Shown here in pieces: positions 15,552 to 23,179 of a stretch of DNA of 64,000 bases. A model generated the notes under the pieces. The model was given only the letters and a program-made list of their open reading frames with translations. It did not search any database and had not been told where the DNA came from. Position 1 is the stretch's first letter, and each line of letters begins with the position of its first letter. The translations under genes were made by a program, and so were the position numbers. Source of the DNA: Sphingobium sp. AS12 (GTDB lineage Bacteria > Pseudomonadota > Alphaproteobacteria > Sphingomonadales > Sphingomonadaceae); the NCBI RefSeq assembly GCF_019097845.1, contig NZ_JAHRGM010000067.1:1-64000 (forward strand), in the 5' to 3' direction.

Positions 15552-16456
15552 AGTTGCGCAGCATCGAATTGTCGTTGCCCGGCGCGGCGAAGGCGGCCGC
15601 CTTCCTGACCGATATCTGGGGCATGGCCCCGGCGGCGGTCGAGGGGGAAACCCATTATCTGCGCGGGTCGGGCAGCTTCCCCTATCTGATCGCGCTGAAG
15701 GAATCGGCGGACTGCTATGTGCGGTCCACCACCTTCGTCTGCACCACCGATCGGTTGGAGCAGCTAAAGCGATCGGTGACCGCAGCCGGGCTGGTTGCCG
15801 CGCCAGTAGTTTCGGAAGATTTGGGCGGCGGCCATGGTGTCATCGTCGAACTGGTCGAGGGTGAATTGCTGCGCTTTCTGGTCGATGCCGACGAAGTCGC
15901 ACCGATCGAGGGGCATGACCTGCCCGTCAAGCTGACCCATGTCGTGTTCAACAGCATCGACGCGGAAATGACCGGTCATCTGGTCGAGGATGCGCTGGGC
16001 TTCCGCGTGTCGGACCGGACCAAGGGCATGGTGTTCGTGCGCTGCAATGACTCGCACCATTCGACCGCCTTTGCCCGCGCGGGCATTTCCAGCCTGAACC
16101 ATATCGCGTTCGAGATGGAAGATCTGGACGCGGTGATGCGCGGTATCGGTCGCCTGCGTGACCAGAATATGGCCCCGGCCTGGGGACCGGGGCGCCATGG
16201 TCCGGGCGCCAATGTGTTTGCCTATTTCATTGCCCCGTTCGGCCCGGTCATCGAATTTTCGACCGCCGTGAACAAGGTGCCCGACGATTATCAGGCGGGC
16301 GCACCGGACGACTGGACCTGGCCCGCCAAGCGGATCGACCAGTGGGGCATGTCCGACAAAGATTTCGATGGTCTGCGCGCCGCCGAGGAAAAATTCCGCC
16401 ATCGCCGCGACTGGGAAGCCAGATCGCTGGACGTCCTGACAGAGGGAAATATCTAA
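15548..16456 (+). CDS. Type I extradiol ring-cleavage dioxygenase-like VOC protein
   Basis: A two-domain vicinal-oxygen-chelate protein of 302 residues, the size and architecture of type I extradiol dioxygenases (BphC-like). The three metal ligands are present in the C-terminal domain: H131 (KLTHVVF), H185 (LNHIAFEMEDLD) and E236 (FGPVIEFST). The SHH of CNDSHHSTAF (169-171) matches the conserved catalytic-His region, and GPGRHGPGANVFAYF is the usual strand before the Glu. It probably opens the ring of a catechol-type intermediate. It sits directly between the FAD hydroxylase/GlcG pair and a FAH-family hydrolase, all overlapping by 1-4 bases. Substrate unknown. Confidence 0.85.
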   Translation: MKLRSIELSLPGAAKAAAFLTDIWGMAPAAVEGETHYLRGSGSFPYLIALKESADCYVRSTTFVCTTDRLEQLKRSVTAAGLVAAPVVSEDLGGGHGVIVELVEGELLRFLVDADEVAPIEGHDLPVKLTHVVFNSIDAEMTGHLVEDALGFRVSDRTKGMVFVRCNDSHHSTAFARAGISSLNHIAFEMEDLDAVMRGIGRLRDQNMAPAWGPGRHGPGANVFAYFIAPFGPVIEFSTAVNKVPDDYQAGAPDDWTWPAKRIDQWGMSDKDFDGLRAAEEKFRHRRDWEARSLDVLTEGNI

Positions 16457-17286
16457 TGCGTTACGTCAGCTTCCGCCGTCCCGACGGCACCGCCAGCTTC
16501 GGTCGTCTGGACGGCGAAACCATCGTCGAACTGGCGAGCGATGCCGTGCCGAGCCTGAAGGCTGCGCTGACCGATGGAAGCCTGCCTACGCTGGCCGATG
16601 GCGCATCGTTCGCCGCTGCCGATGTCGTGCTGCTGCCGGTCATTCCCGATCCCGCCAAAATCCTCTGCGTCGGTCTCAACTATGCCGAGCATGTCAAGGA
16701 AACCGGCCGCGAGCAGAAGGCGCATCCCGCCATCTTCGTCCGCTACGCCGACAGCCTGGTTGCCGATGGCCAGCCGATGGTGAAACCCGCCGTGACCGAG
16801 CGTTTCGATTATGAAGGCGAACTTGCGGTCGTGATCGGCAAGCCCTGCCACAAGGTCGTAGCCGCCGACGCAATGGCCTATGTGGCAGGCTATAGCGCGT
16901 TCAACGATGGGTCCGCCCGTGACTGGCAGCGTCACAATATTCAGTTCACGCCGGGCAAGACCTTCCCCGGCACCGGCGGCTTTGGTCCCGCGCTGGTGAC
17001 GCCGGACGAGATCGCTGATCTGGGCGCGCTCCGTGTCCAGACCCGGTTGAACGGCGACATCGTGCAGGACCAGCCGGTCAGCGACATGATCTGGGATATC
17101 CCCACGGTCATCGAATATATTTCCGCCTTCACCCCGCTCAGCCCCGGCGATGTCATCGCCACGGGAACGCCCGGCGGTGTCGGCGATAAGCGCACCCCGC
17201 CGCTCTACATGAAGGCCGGGGATAAGGTGGAGGTCGACATCGGCACCATCGGCACATTGAGCCACCGCATCATCGACGAAGCCTGA
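16456..17286 (+). CDS. Fumarylacetoacetate hydrolase family protein
   Basis: A 276-residue FAH-fold hydrolase or hydratase, expected to split or decarboxylate the ring-fission product of the preceding dioxygenase. Family blocks: ILCVGLNYAEHVKETGR (about 68-84), FDYEGELAVVIG (metal-binding acidic residues), YSAFNDGSARDWQ, and C-terminal GDVIATGTPGGVG. The ATG at 16456 overlaps the previous stop (TAATG); the frame extends upstream to 16342 only as a shadow. Relatives act as acylpyruvate hydrolases, 2-oxo-hepta-3-ene-1,7-dioate hydratases and similar enzymes; which applies is not visible. Confidence 0.9.
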   Translation: MRYVSFRRPDGTASFGRLDGETIVELASDAVPSLKAALTDGSLPTLADGASFAAADVVLLPVIPDPAKILCVGLNYAEHVKETGREQKAHPAIFVRYADSLVADGQPMVKPAVTERFDYEGELAVVIGKPCHKVVAADAMAYVAGYSAFNDGSARDWQRHNIQFTPGKTFPGTGGFGPALVTPDEIADLGALRVQTRLNGDIVQDQPVSDMIWDIPTVIEYISAFTPLSPGDVIATGTPGGVGDKRTPPLYMKAGDKVEVDIGTIGTLSHRIIDEA

Positions 17287-17328
17287 ATATCTACGGACGA
17301 CCCAATTAAAAGAAGGGGAGGAGTTACC

Positions 17329-19545
17329 ATGCGTAAACTGACTATTTCGATCGCGGCGCTCGCCAGCGCGAGTGTCTTTGCTTTGGCCGCACCGGCTATG
17401 GCGCAGGATGTGGTGCCGCAGGCGGCGGCAGAGGAGGCCAATTCCGACATCATCGTGACCGCGCAGCGGCGGCAGGAGAAGGTGACGGAGGTTCCCATTT
17501 CGATCACCGTCGCCAGTCAGGCGCAGCTGGAACGGCAGCAGGTTAATAATCTGAACGACCTGAACCGCGTCGCGCCCGCGCTGGAAATCCAGTCGGCTCC
17601 GGCCCAGAATACCGGCGGTGGCGGTTCCATTCGCGGCATCGGCACGCAGAGCTTTTCGCCCGGTGCCGTCGCTTCGGTCGGCGTCGTCGTCGATCAGGTG
17701 AGCCAGGGCAACGCCAACATCTCCGACCTGTTCGACGTGTCGCGGATCGAAGTGCTTAAAGGGCCACAGGGTACGCTGTTCGGCCTGACCACGTCGGCCG
17801 GTGTCATCAACATCACCACCAACGCGCCCGATCCCACCCAGTTCAGCGGCCGCGTTCGTACCGAATTGTCCGATCAGGGCACGGCTGGCTCGAAATATGG
17901 TCAGCAGGTGATCCAGGGCGTCATCAACGTCCCCGTCAGCACCACCAGCGCGCTGCGCGTGTCGGGCATGGCGAACCTGCGTCAGGGCGTGAACCGCAAT
18001 GCGACCACGGGCGACTGGAACGACGTCAACCGCTATGCGGTGCGTGGCCGTTATCTGTGGAACGTGACCGACGACCTCACCTTCAACCTTCTGGGTGACT
18101 GGTCGAAGGGATCGACCGAAAATGGCGGTGACTTCTTCACCTTCCTGTCGAACACGGCGGCCAACACTGCATTGCTCAACAGCTGCGGCATCACGCCGGG
18201 CGAGGGCAATCAGAATTATTGCCTCGGCGCGGCCAACGAATTCAGCAGCAAGTTTGAGGGCTGGGGTGGTTCGGCCCAGTTGGAATATGACGCAGGCCCG
18301 CTGACGCTGACCTCCATCACGGCCTATCGCAAGAATGAGACGAGCAATACGGGCGGCAATATCTACCGCGCAGACTCGCTGGCTTCGACGCTCAGGAGCG
18401 GCGCGACGGGCACGAAAATCCGTCTGTTCACGCAGGAATTCCGCGCCTCGTCGCCCAGCAATTCGACCTTCGAATATACGGTCGGCGCTTTCTACTCGAA
18501 CCAAAAGACGGTGCAGCAGCCTGAACGCTTCACCATTTCGGTCCGACTGCCCAACGGGATTGTGATCCGTCCGGTCGATTCGCTGGGTGCGCTCAACGAA
18601 ATCACCGATGAATCGCTGGCGGTGTTCGGGCAGGGCACGCTGCACGCGACAGACAGCCTTCGCGTGATCCTGGGTGGCCGCTACACCGGTGGCCGCCTGT
18701 CGCTGGACCGCACCGACGCGGCTAACGGCTCCAAAAGCTTTCAGATCCTGAACGTCGATCGCATTTCATGGCGCACTGGCCTGCAATATGACATCAACCG
18801 TTCCTTGATGGCCTATGCTACCGCGTCGCGCGGGTTCAAGGGTGGCCAGATCGCGGTGCCGACTGCGCCGTTGCTGCCTTATGTCGTGCAGCCTGAAGTG
18901 CCGATGTCCTACGAAGCGGGGATGAAGGCGACCCTGTTTGGCGGCGCTGTGCTGGACTTCAGCCTGTTCTACAGCAAGATCAAGAATTTCCAGGCGCAGG
19001 AATGTGTCGTCAATCCGGTTACGGCCCAGCTCGTCTGCGCCCAGACCAACATTGACGGCGTCAAGACCCGCGGCGCGGAAATCAATCTGTTCGGTCGTAT
19101 CTCGGACCGCCTGTCGATGAATACTGGCTTCATCTACACCAAGGCGACATATCCCGGCGGTTTCATCGGCAATGACGCCACCAATATCGGCGGTAAGCAG
19201 CTGGCCTATTCTCCCCGCTATAAATTCACTCTATCGGGCGAATATGAGCAGCCGCTGACAGCAGGTCTCAACGGCTTCCTGGCTGCGGATACGATCTGGA
19301 AATCGCGCATCCGTTATCAGAACACGTCGCGCGCCGAAGAGACCTTCCGTGCGCACTGGACGGTCGGTGGCCGCGTGGGCGTGCGGAGCGAGGATGAGCG
19401 CTATTCGGCTGGTCTGTTCGTACGCAACCTGTTCAATGTCCATGAACCCTCTTTGCTGCAGAGCAATTTCGGTTCGGGCATCGGTGCGATCTACGGGCCG
19501 CAGTCCTTCCGACAGGTTGGCCTGCAACTCGACGCGAAATTCTGA
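17329..19545 (+). CDS. TonB-dependent receptor of the catabolic run
   Basis: A 738-residue outer-membrane receptor. The signal peptide ends at APAMAQ (residue 26), followed by the TonB-box-like SDIIVTAQRR, a plug domain (PISITVASQAQLERQQVNNL; RGIGTQ; RIEVLKGPQGTLFG), a beta-barrel with the usual TYTKATYP-like late strands, and a C-terminal Phe. A strong GGGGAGGAG precedes the ATG. It follows the FAH gene by 42 bp and precedes esterase and glycosidase genes, so it probably imports the compound this run degrades, plausibly an aromatic glycoside too large for porins. Confidence 0.93.
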   Translation: MRKLTISIAALASASVFALAAPAMAQDVVPQAAAEEANSDIIVTAQRRQEKVTEVPISITVASQAQLERQQVNNLNDLNRVAPALEIQSAPAQNTGGGGSIRGIGTQSFSPGAVASVGVVVDQVSQGNANISDLFDVSRIEVLKGPQGTLFGLTTSAGVINITTNAPDPTQFSGRVRTELSDQGTAGSKYGQQVIQGVINVPVSTTSALRVSGMANLRQGVNRNATTGDWNDVNRYAVRGRYLWNVTDDLTFNLLGDWSKGSTENGGDFFTFLSNTAANTALLNSCGITPGEGNQNYCLGAANEFSSKFEGWGGSAQLEYDAGPLTLTSITAYRKNETSNTGGNIYRADSLASTLRSGATGTKIRLFTQEFRASSPSNSTFEYTVGAFYSNQKTVQQPERFTISVRLPNGIVIRPVDSLGALNEITDESLAVFGQGTLHATDSLRVILGGRYTGGRLSLDRTDAANGSKSFQILNVDRISWRTGLQYDINRSLMAYATASRGFKGGQIAVPTAPLLPYVVQPEVPMSYEAGMKATLFGGAVLDFSLFYSKIKNFQAQECVVNPVTAQLVCAQTNIDGVKTRGAEINLFGRISDRLSMNTGFIYTKATYPGGFIGNDATNIGGKQLAYSPRYKFTLSGEYEQPLTAGLNGFLAADTIWKSRIRYQNTSRAEETFRAHWTVGGRVGVRSEDERYSAGLFVRNLFNVHEPSLLQSNFGSGIGAIYGPQSFRQVGLQLDAKF

Positions 19546-19553
19546 TGATGAGG

Positions 19554-19592
19554 GGGCATGGCGGCGCATTTCGCGTTGCCATGCCCTGTTTG
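19554..19592 (+). terminator. Hairpin terminator after the TonB receptor
   Basis: GGGCATGGC (19554-19562) pairs perfectly with GCCATGCCC (19578-19586) and is followed by TGTTTGTTTG, nine bases after the receptor stop. It would separate the ring-cleavage operon from the esterase/glycosidase genes. Confidence 0.6.
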
Positions 19593-19621
19593 TTTGAACC
19601 GGGGCGGCTAGGATAGAGCGC

Positions 19622-20473
19622 ATGAGCAACATCAGACATGCAATAGCCGCCATGGGGATCGACCTTGGTCCCGAAGTCCTTGCGCAATGCCGCGCGCTGT
19701 TCGATGCGGAACAGTTGGCCCTTCAGGCTGCTGTGCCAGTGACGCAGGGCGATATTGCCTATGGCCTGCATGAACGCCACCGGCTGGATATCTACGCGCC
19801 GCTGGGCGTCAGCGGTCCCGCCCCGGTGCTGGTCTTTGTCCATGGCGGGGGGTTTCTGAAAGGCGACAAGGGAGGGGCGGAAGCCTGGCCCAACGCCAAT
19901 GTCGGGCGGATGGCGGCGCAGGCGGGCTTTGTCGGCGTGGTCATCAACTACCGGCTCGCCCCCGATCATATGTGGCCTGCCGGGTCGGAGGATCTTGCGG
20001 CGGTCGTCGCATGGCTCAAGGCGAATGTTGCGCAGCATGGCGGCGATCCTGACCGGATCGTGCTGGCCGGCACATCGGCGGGGGCGGTGCATGTTGCGGG
20101 CTTCCTCAAGCTGGCGGGTGACGCGGACGTTCGTGGCGCGGTGCTGCTGTCGGGCTTGTACGGCTACACCCCTTTGGATGAGCGGGATTTGCTCTATTAT
20201 GGCCACGCGGCCCTCTATGCAGAGCGGATGCCGATGGAGGCGGTTGCGACCACCAGATTGCCGTTGCTGGTCGCCTGTGCGCAATATGATCCGCCGCGCT
20301 TTCAGGCTGAATTTCTGGGGCTGATGCAGGACCGGCTGGCCCGTCACGGCGCGATGCCGCGCGCGGTCATCATGACCGGCCACAATCATTACACGATGCC
20401 GATGCATCTGGGCACCGCCGACCGGCGGCTGGCCGACGAGATATGCGCCTTCGTGCGCGACATAAGCCATTAA
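19622..20473 (+). CDS. Alpha/beta hydrolase (HSL-type esterase)
   Basis: A 283-residue esterase of the hormone-sensitive-lipase type. It has the oxyanion-hole motif VFVHGGGFLKG (about 74-84), the nucleophile elbow AGTSAGAVH with catalytic Ser, and a late His in TGHNHYTMP. No signal peptide is visible, so it probably acts in the cytoplasm. It may remove acyl groups from a glycoside or open a lactone. It is followed 13 bp later by the GH1 gene, so the two are likely cotranscribed. Confidence 0.87.
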   Translation: MSNIRHAIAAMGIDLGPEVLAQCRALFDAEQLALQAAVPVTQGDIAYGLHERHRLDIYAPLGVSGPAPVLVFVHGGGFLKGDKGGAEAWPNANVGRMAAQAGFVGVVINYRLAPDHMWPAGSEDLAAVVAWLKANVAQHGGDPDRIVLAGTSAGAVHVAGFLKLAGDADVRGAVLLSGLYGYTPLDERDLLYYGHAALYAERMPMEAVATTRLPLLVACAQYDPPRFQAEFLGLMQDRLARHGAMPRAVIMTGHNHYTMPMHLGTADRRLADEICAFVRDISH

Positions 20474-20486
20474 AGTTGGAGACGAT

Positions 20487-21806
20487 ATGATGTTGGATCG
20501 CAGGACGATGCTGGCAGCTGGAATGGCGGCTGCTGGCGCAATGGCGGCACCCGCAATCGGTGCGCGCAAGGCGGCGGCCAACCCGGCTTTTCCCAAGGGC
20601 TTTCTGTGGGGCGTGGCGACTGCGCCCCACCAGATTGAGGGCAATAATGTCGCGAGCGATCTGTGGTTTCTGGAAAACCAGCAGCCCACCGTGTTTGCCG
20701 AACCGTCGCGCGACGCCTGCAACAGCTTTGCGCTGTGGGAAACCGATCTCGACATCGTCAAGACTATGGGTCTCAACTGCTATCGCTTCGGCATCGAATG
20801 GGCACGGATCGAGCCGGAAAAGGGCCTGTTCAGCCAGGCGATGCTGGATCATTACAGGGCAATGATCGAGGGTTGCCGCGCGCGGGGCCTCGCCCCGGTG
20901 GTGACGATGAGCCACTTCACCGCGCCGCGCTGGTTCAGTGCGCAGGGTGGCTGGACCAACCCGGAAAGCGCGGACCTGTTCGCGCGCTATTGCGACCGGG
21001 CGATGCGGGCGCTGGGCGCTGGCATCCACAGTGTCATCACCTTCAACGAACCCAATATCCTGTTGCTGCTCAAGCCCATGTTGCCGCCACAGGTTTGGGA
21101 AATTCAGAAGCTGACGCTGGAAACCGCGGCCAAGCGATTGGGCGTGCCAAAATTCCTGTCCGCCAATGTCGCGGGGGTCGATGATCTGCCTGCGCTGCAA
21201 AAGGGGCTGCTTGCCGCGCATAAGGCGGGCAAGGCCGCGATCAAGGCGGTGCGACCGGACCTGCCCGTCGGCTTTTCGCTGGCGATGATGGACGATCAGG
21301 CGGTGGGCAGGAACAGCCTGCGCGACCAGATGCGGCAGGAACTTTATGGCGCGTGGCTGGACGTCGCCAAGGCCGACGATTTCATGGGCGTGCAGAATTA
21401 CGAGCGCGCGCTGTGGACCGACAAGGGCCGTCTGCCCGCGCCCAAGGGATCGATCGTCAATTGGGGCGGCACCGAAGTGTGGGCGCCTTCGCTGGCGGGC
21501 GCAGTGCGCTATGCCCATGAAGCCACGGGCGTGCCGATTCTGGTGTCGGAACATGGCGTTGGCACCACTGATGACGGCATCCGCCAAAACTTCATCCCGG
21601 CTGCGTTGGCTGACCTCAAAAAAGTGATCGATGACGGCGTGCCGGTGCAGGGCTATTGCCACTGGTCGCTGCTCGACAATTTCGAGTGGATTTTCGGCTA
21701 TAAGGTAAAGTTTGGCCTGCACAGCGTCGATCCGCTGACCTTCGCCCGGACGGCCAAGCCAAGCGCGGCGGTCTATGGCGCGATCGCGCGCCGCAACGCG
21801 GTCTAA
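20487..21806 (+). CDS. GH1 family beta-glucosidase with Tat-like signal
   Basis: A (beta/alpha)8 glycosidase of family GH1, 439 residues, hydrolysing terminal beta-glucosides. The start reads FPKGFLWGVATAPHQIEG (35-52). The acid/base Glu is E188 in TFNEPN. The nucleophile Glu is E355 in LVSEHGVG, where most GH1 enzymes have TENG, so this is a divergent GH1. WSLLDNFEWIFGYKVKFGL near the C-terminus is the family aglycone/sugar-binding block. The N-terminus has DRRTMLAAG followed by a hydrophobic Ala-rich stretch, which looks like a twin-arginine signal and suggests periplasmic action. Together with the GH106 rhamnosidase it could strip a rhamnosyl-glucose disaccharide. Confidence 0.88.
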   Translation: MMLDRRTMLAAGMAAAGAMAAPAIGARKAAANPAFPKGFLWGVATAPHQIEGNNVASDLWFLENQQPTVFAEPSRDACNSFALWETDLDIVKTMGLNCYRFGIEWARIEPEKGLFSQAMLDHYRAMIEGCRARGLAPVVTMSHFTAPRWFSAQGGWTNPESADLFARYCDRAMRALGAGIHSVITFNEPNILLLLKPMLPPQVWEIQKLTLETAAKRLGVPKFLSANVAGVDDLPALQKGLLAAHKAGKAAIKAVRPDLPVGFSLAMMDDQAVGRNSLRDQMRQELYGAWLDVAKADDFMGVQNYERALWTDKGRLPAPKGSIVNWGGTEVWAPSLAGAVRYAHEATGVPILVSEHGVGTTDDGIRQNFIPAALADLKKVIDDGVPVQGYCHWSLLDNFEWIFGYKVKFGLHSVDPLTFARTAKPSAAVYGAIARRNAV

Positions 21807-22235
21807 ATGCGCGCGCCTGTCCTATCGATCCCGCGTGAGGCGGGGATCAGCTTTGCCATCAATGCGACGCTGAGCCTTGCCTTTTTCCTGGCGGTGTTCG
21901 GGCTGGATAGGCGTGCAGTGTCCTGGGCAATGCCCGATGCGCTCGCGTTCGACTTCGTGCCGCAGAGCATCGCGGTATCGCTGATGAGCGCGCTGGTTCC
22001 GGCCCTGATCGCCCGCAAGCGCCTTGCCATGGCAATCGGGCTGCGGTCGATTGTGCTGCGCGCGATCGCCTTTGCGCTGGCGGGTGCGGCGCTCGGCGGA
22101 TCGATTGCCTATTTGACGGGTCGTGCAGGTCTTTCTCCTGTGGACTGGCACGTCGCACTCGCCGTGAAGCTGACCTATGGCGGGTCGCTCGGCGCATTTA
22201 TAACAATCCTGACATTGCAGAGGATGACCCGATGA
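21807..22235 (+). CDS. Small integral membrane protein of unknown function
   Basis: A 142-residue protein not recognised by family. About four hydrophobic segments are visible (e.g. FAINATLSLAFFLAVFGL, IVLRAIAFALAGAALGGSIA, GGSLGAFITILTL). It starts immediately after the GH1 stop and its own stop overlaps the start of the next esterase gene (ATGA), so it belongs to the glycosidase operon. A transport or sensing role is possible, but nothing in the sequence shows it. Confidence 0.75.
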   Translation: MRAPVLSIPREAGISFAINATLSLAFFLAVFGLDRRAVSWAMPDALAFDFVPQSIAVSLMSALVPALIARKRLAMAIGLRSIVLRAIAFALAGAALGGSIAYLTGRAGLSPVDWHVALAVKLTYGGSLGAFITILTLQRMTR

Positions 22236-23161
22236 AATTGCTTCCCCTGGCCTTGACGCTGGCCGTCGCGACACCTGCTTTTGCCCAGTCCGATGTGCGG
22301 ATTGAAGGCATAGCTGCACCCGACCAGAGCAAGGCGGTCGCCCTCTATCCCGACCAGCCTGTGGTGGCAGCGGGACAGGATGAGCAATGGTCGCACATGC
22401 AGGTGACGATCGGCACCAATGCGATGGACAATATCATGGTCCGCAATGTCGTGCGGCCGACCATCACCCCCTATCTGCCCGATCCGGCCAAGGCGACCGG
22501 CGCGGCTGTGATCGTCGCACCGGGCGGCGCCTTCATGTCGCTGTCGATGACAAGCGAGGGCAGCGACGTTGCGCGCTGGCTGGCTGACCATGGCGTTGCC
22601 GCCTTCGTGCTGAAATATCGGCTGAACGTGACGCCGCGGGACGACAAGGCGTTTCTGGGCGCCATGGGCGCGCGCTTTGCCGACGCCGCCAAGCCCGGTG
22701 CGGTACGCACCATTGAGGAACCGCGCGCGACGCAGGATGCGCTCAAGGCGCTGGAAATCGTGCGCAGTCGCTCGGCGACCTGGGGCATTGATCCCGCCCG
22801 CACAGGCATGATCGGCTTTTCCGCAGGCGCGATGACGACGCTCAACGCCACGCTGGAGGGGAAGGGTGAGCAGCGCCCGGCCTTCATCGGCTATATTTAC
22901 GGCCCCATGACGCAGGTTGCCGTTCCCGCCGACGCACCACCGATGTTTAACGCCATCGCCATGGACGATGGCCTGTTCAAGGGCCAGGGTTTCGCCATTG
23001 TTGAAGGCTGGCGCAAGGCGGGTCGTCCGGTTGAACTGCACGCTTATGAGCGGGGCGACCATGGCTTTGGCGCGGGTAAGCCCGGCACCACGACCATGGG
23101 CCTGATGCCGCAATTTTTCGCCTGGATGGAGGCGCGCGGCCTTCTGTCTAAGCGTCCCTGA
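22232..23161 (+). CDS. Secreted alpha/beta hydrolase (carbohydrate-esterase-like)
   Basis: A 309-residue alpha/beta hydrolase with a clear signal peptide (LTLAVATPAFAQ, cleavage near residue 19). The core has AVIVAPGGAFMSLSM (oxyanion region), the nucleophile elbow IGFSAGAMTT, and the catalytic His region ERGDHGFGAG. It resembles the periplasmic esterases often found beside xylan and glycoside hydrolases. It lies between the membrane protein and the GH106 gene and probably de-esterifies the same glycoside or its acylated form. Confidence 0.85.
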   Translation: MKLLPLALTLAVATPAFAQSDVRIEGIAAPDQSKAVALYPDQPVVAAGQDEQWSHMQVTIGTNAMDNIMVRNVVRPTITPYLPDPAKATGAAVIVAPGGAFMSLSMTSEGSDVARWLADHGVAAFVLKYRLNVTPRDDKAFLGAMGARFADAAKPGAVRTIEEPRATQDALKALEIVRSRSATWGIDPARTGMIGFSAGAMTTLNATLEGKGEQRPAFIGYIYGPMTQVAVPADAPPMFNAIAMDDGLFKGQGFAIVEGWRKAGRPVELHAYERGDHGFGAGKPGTTTMGLMPQFFAWMEARGLLSKRP

Positions 23162-23179
23162 CCCCAAGGAATCCAGACC

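Noticed and set aside
16453..18645. 730-codon minus-strand open frame across the FAH and TonB receptor genes
   Set aside because: Antisense to two well-supported genes; composition is typical of a mirror frame and no motif is recognisable.
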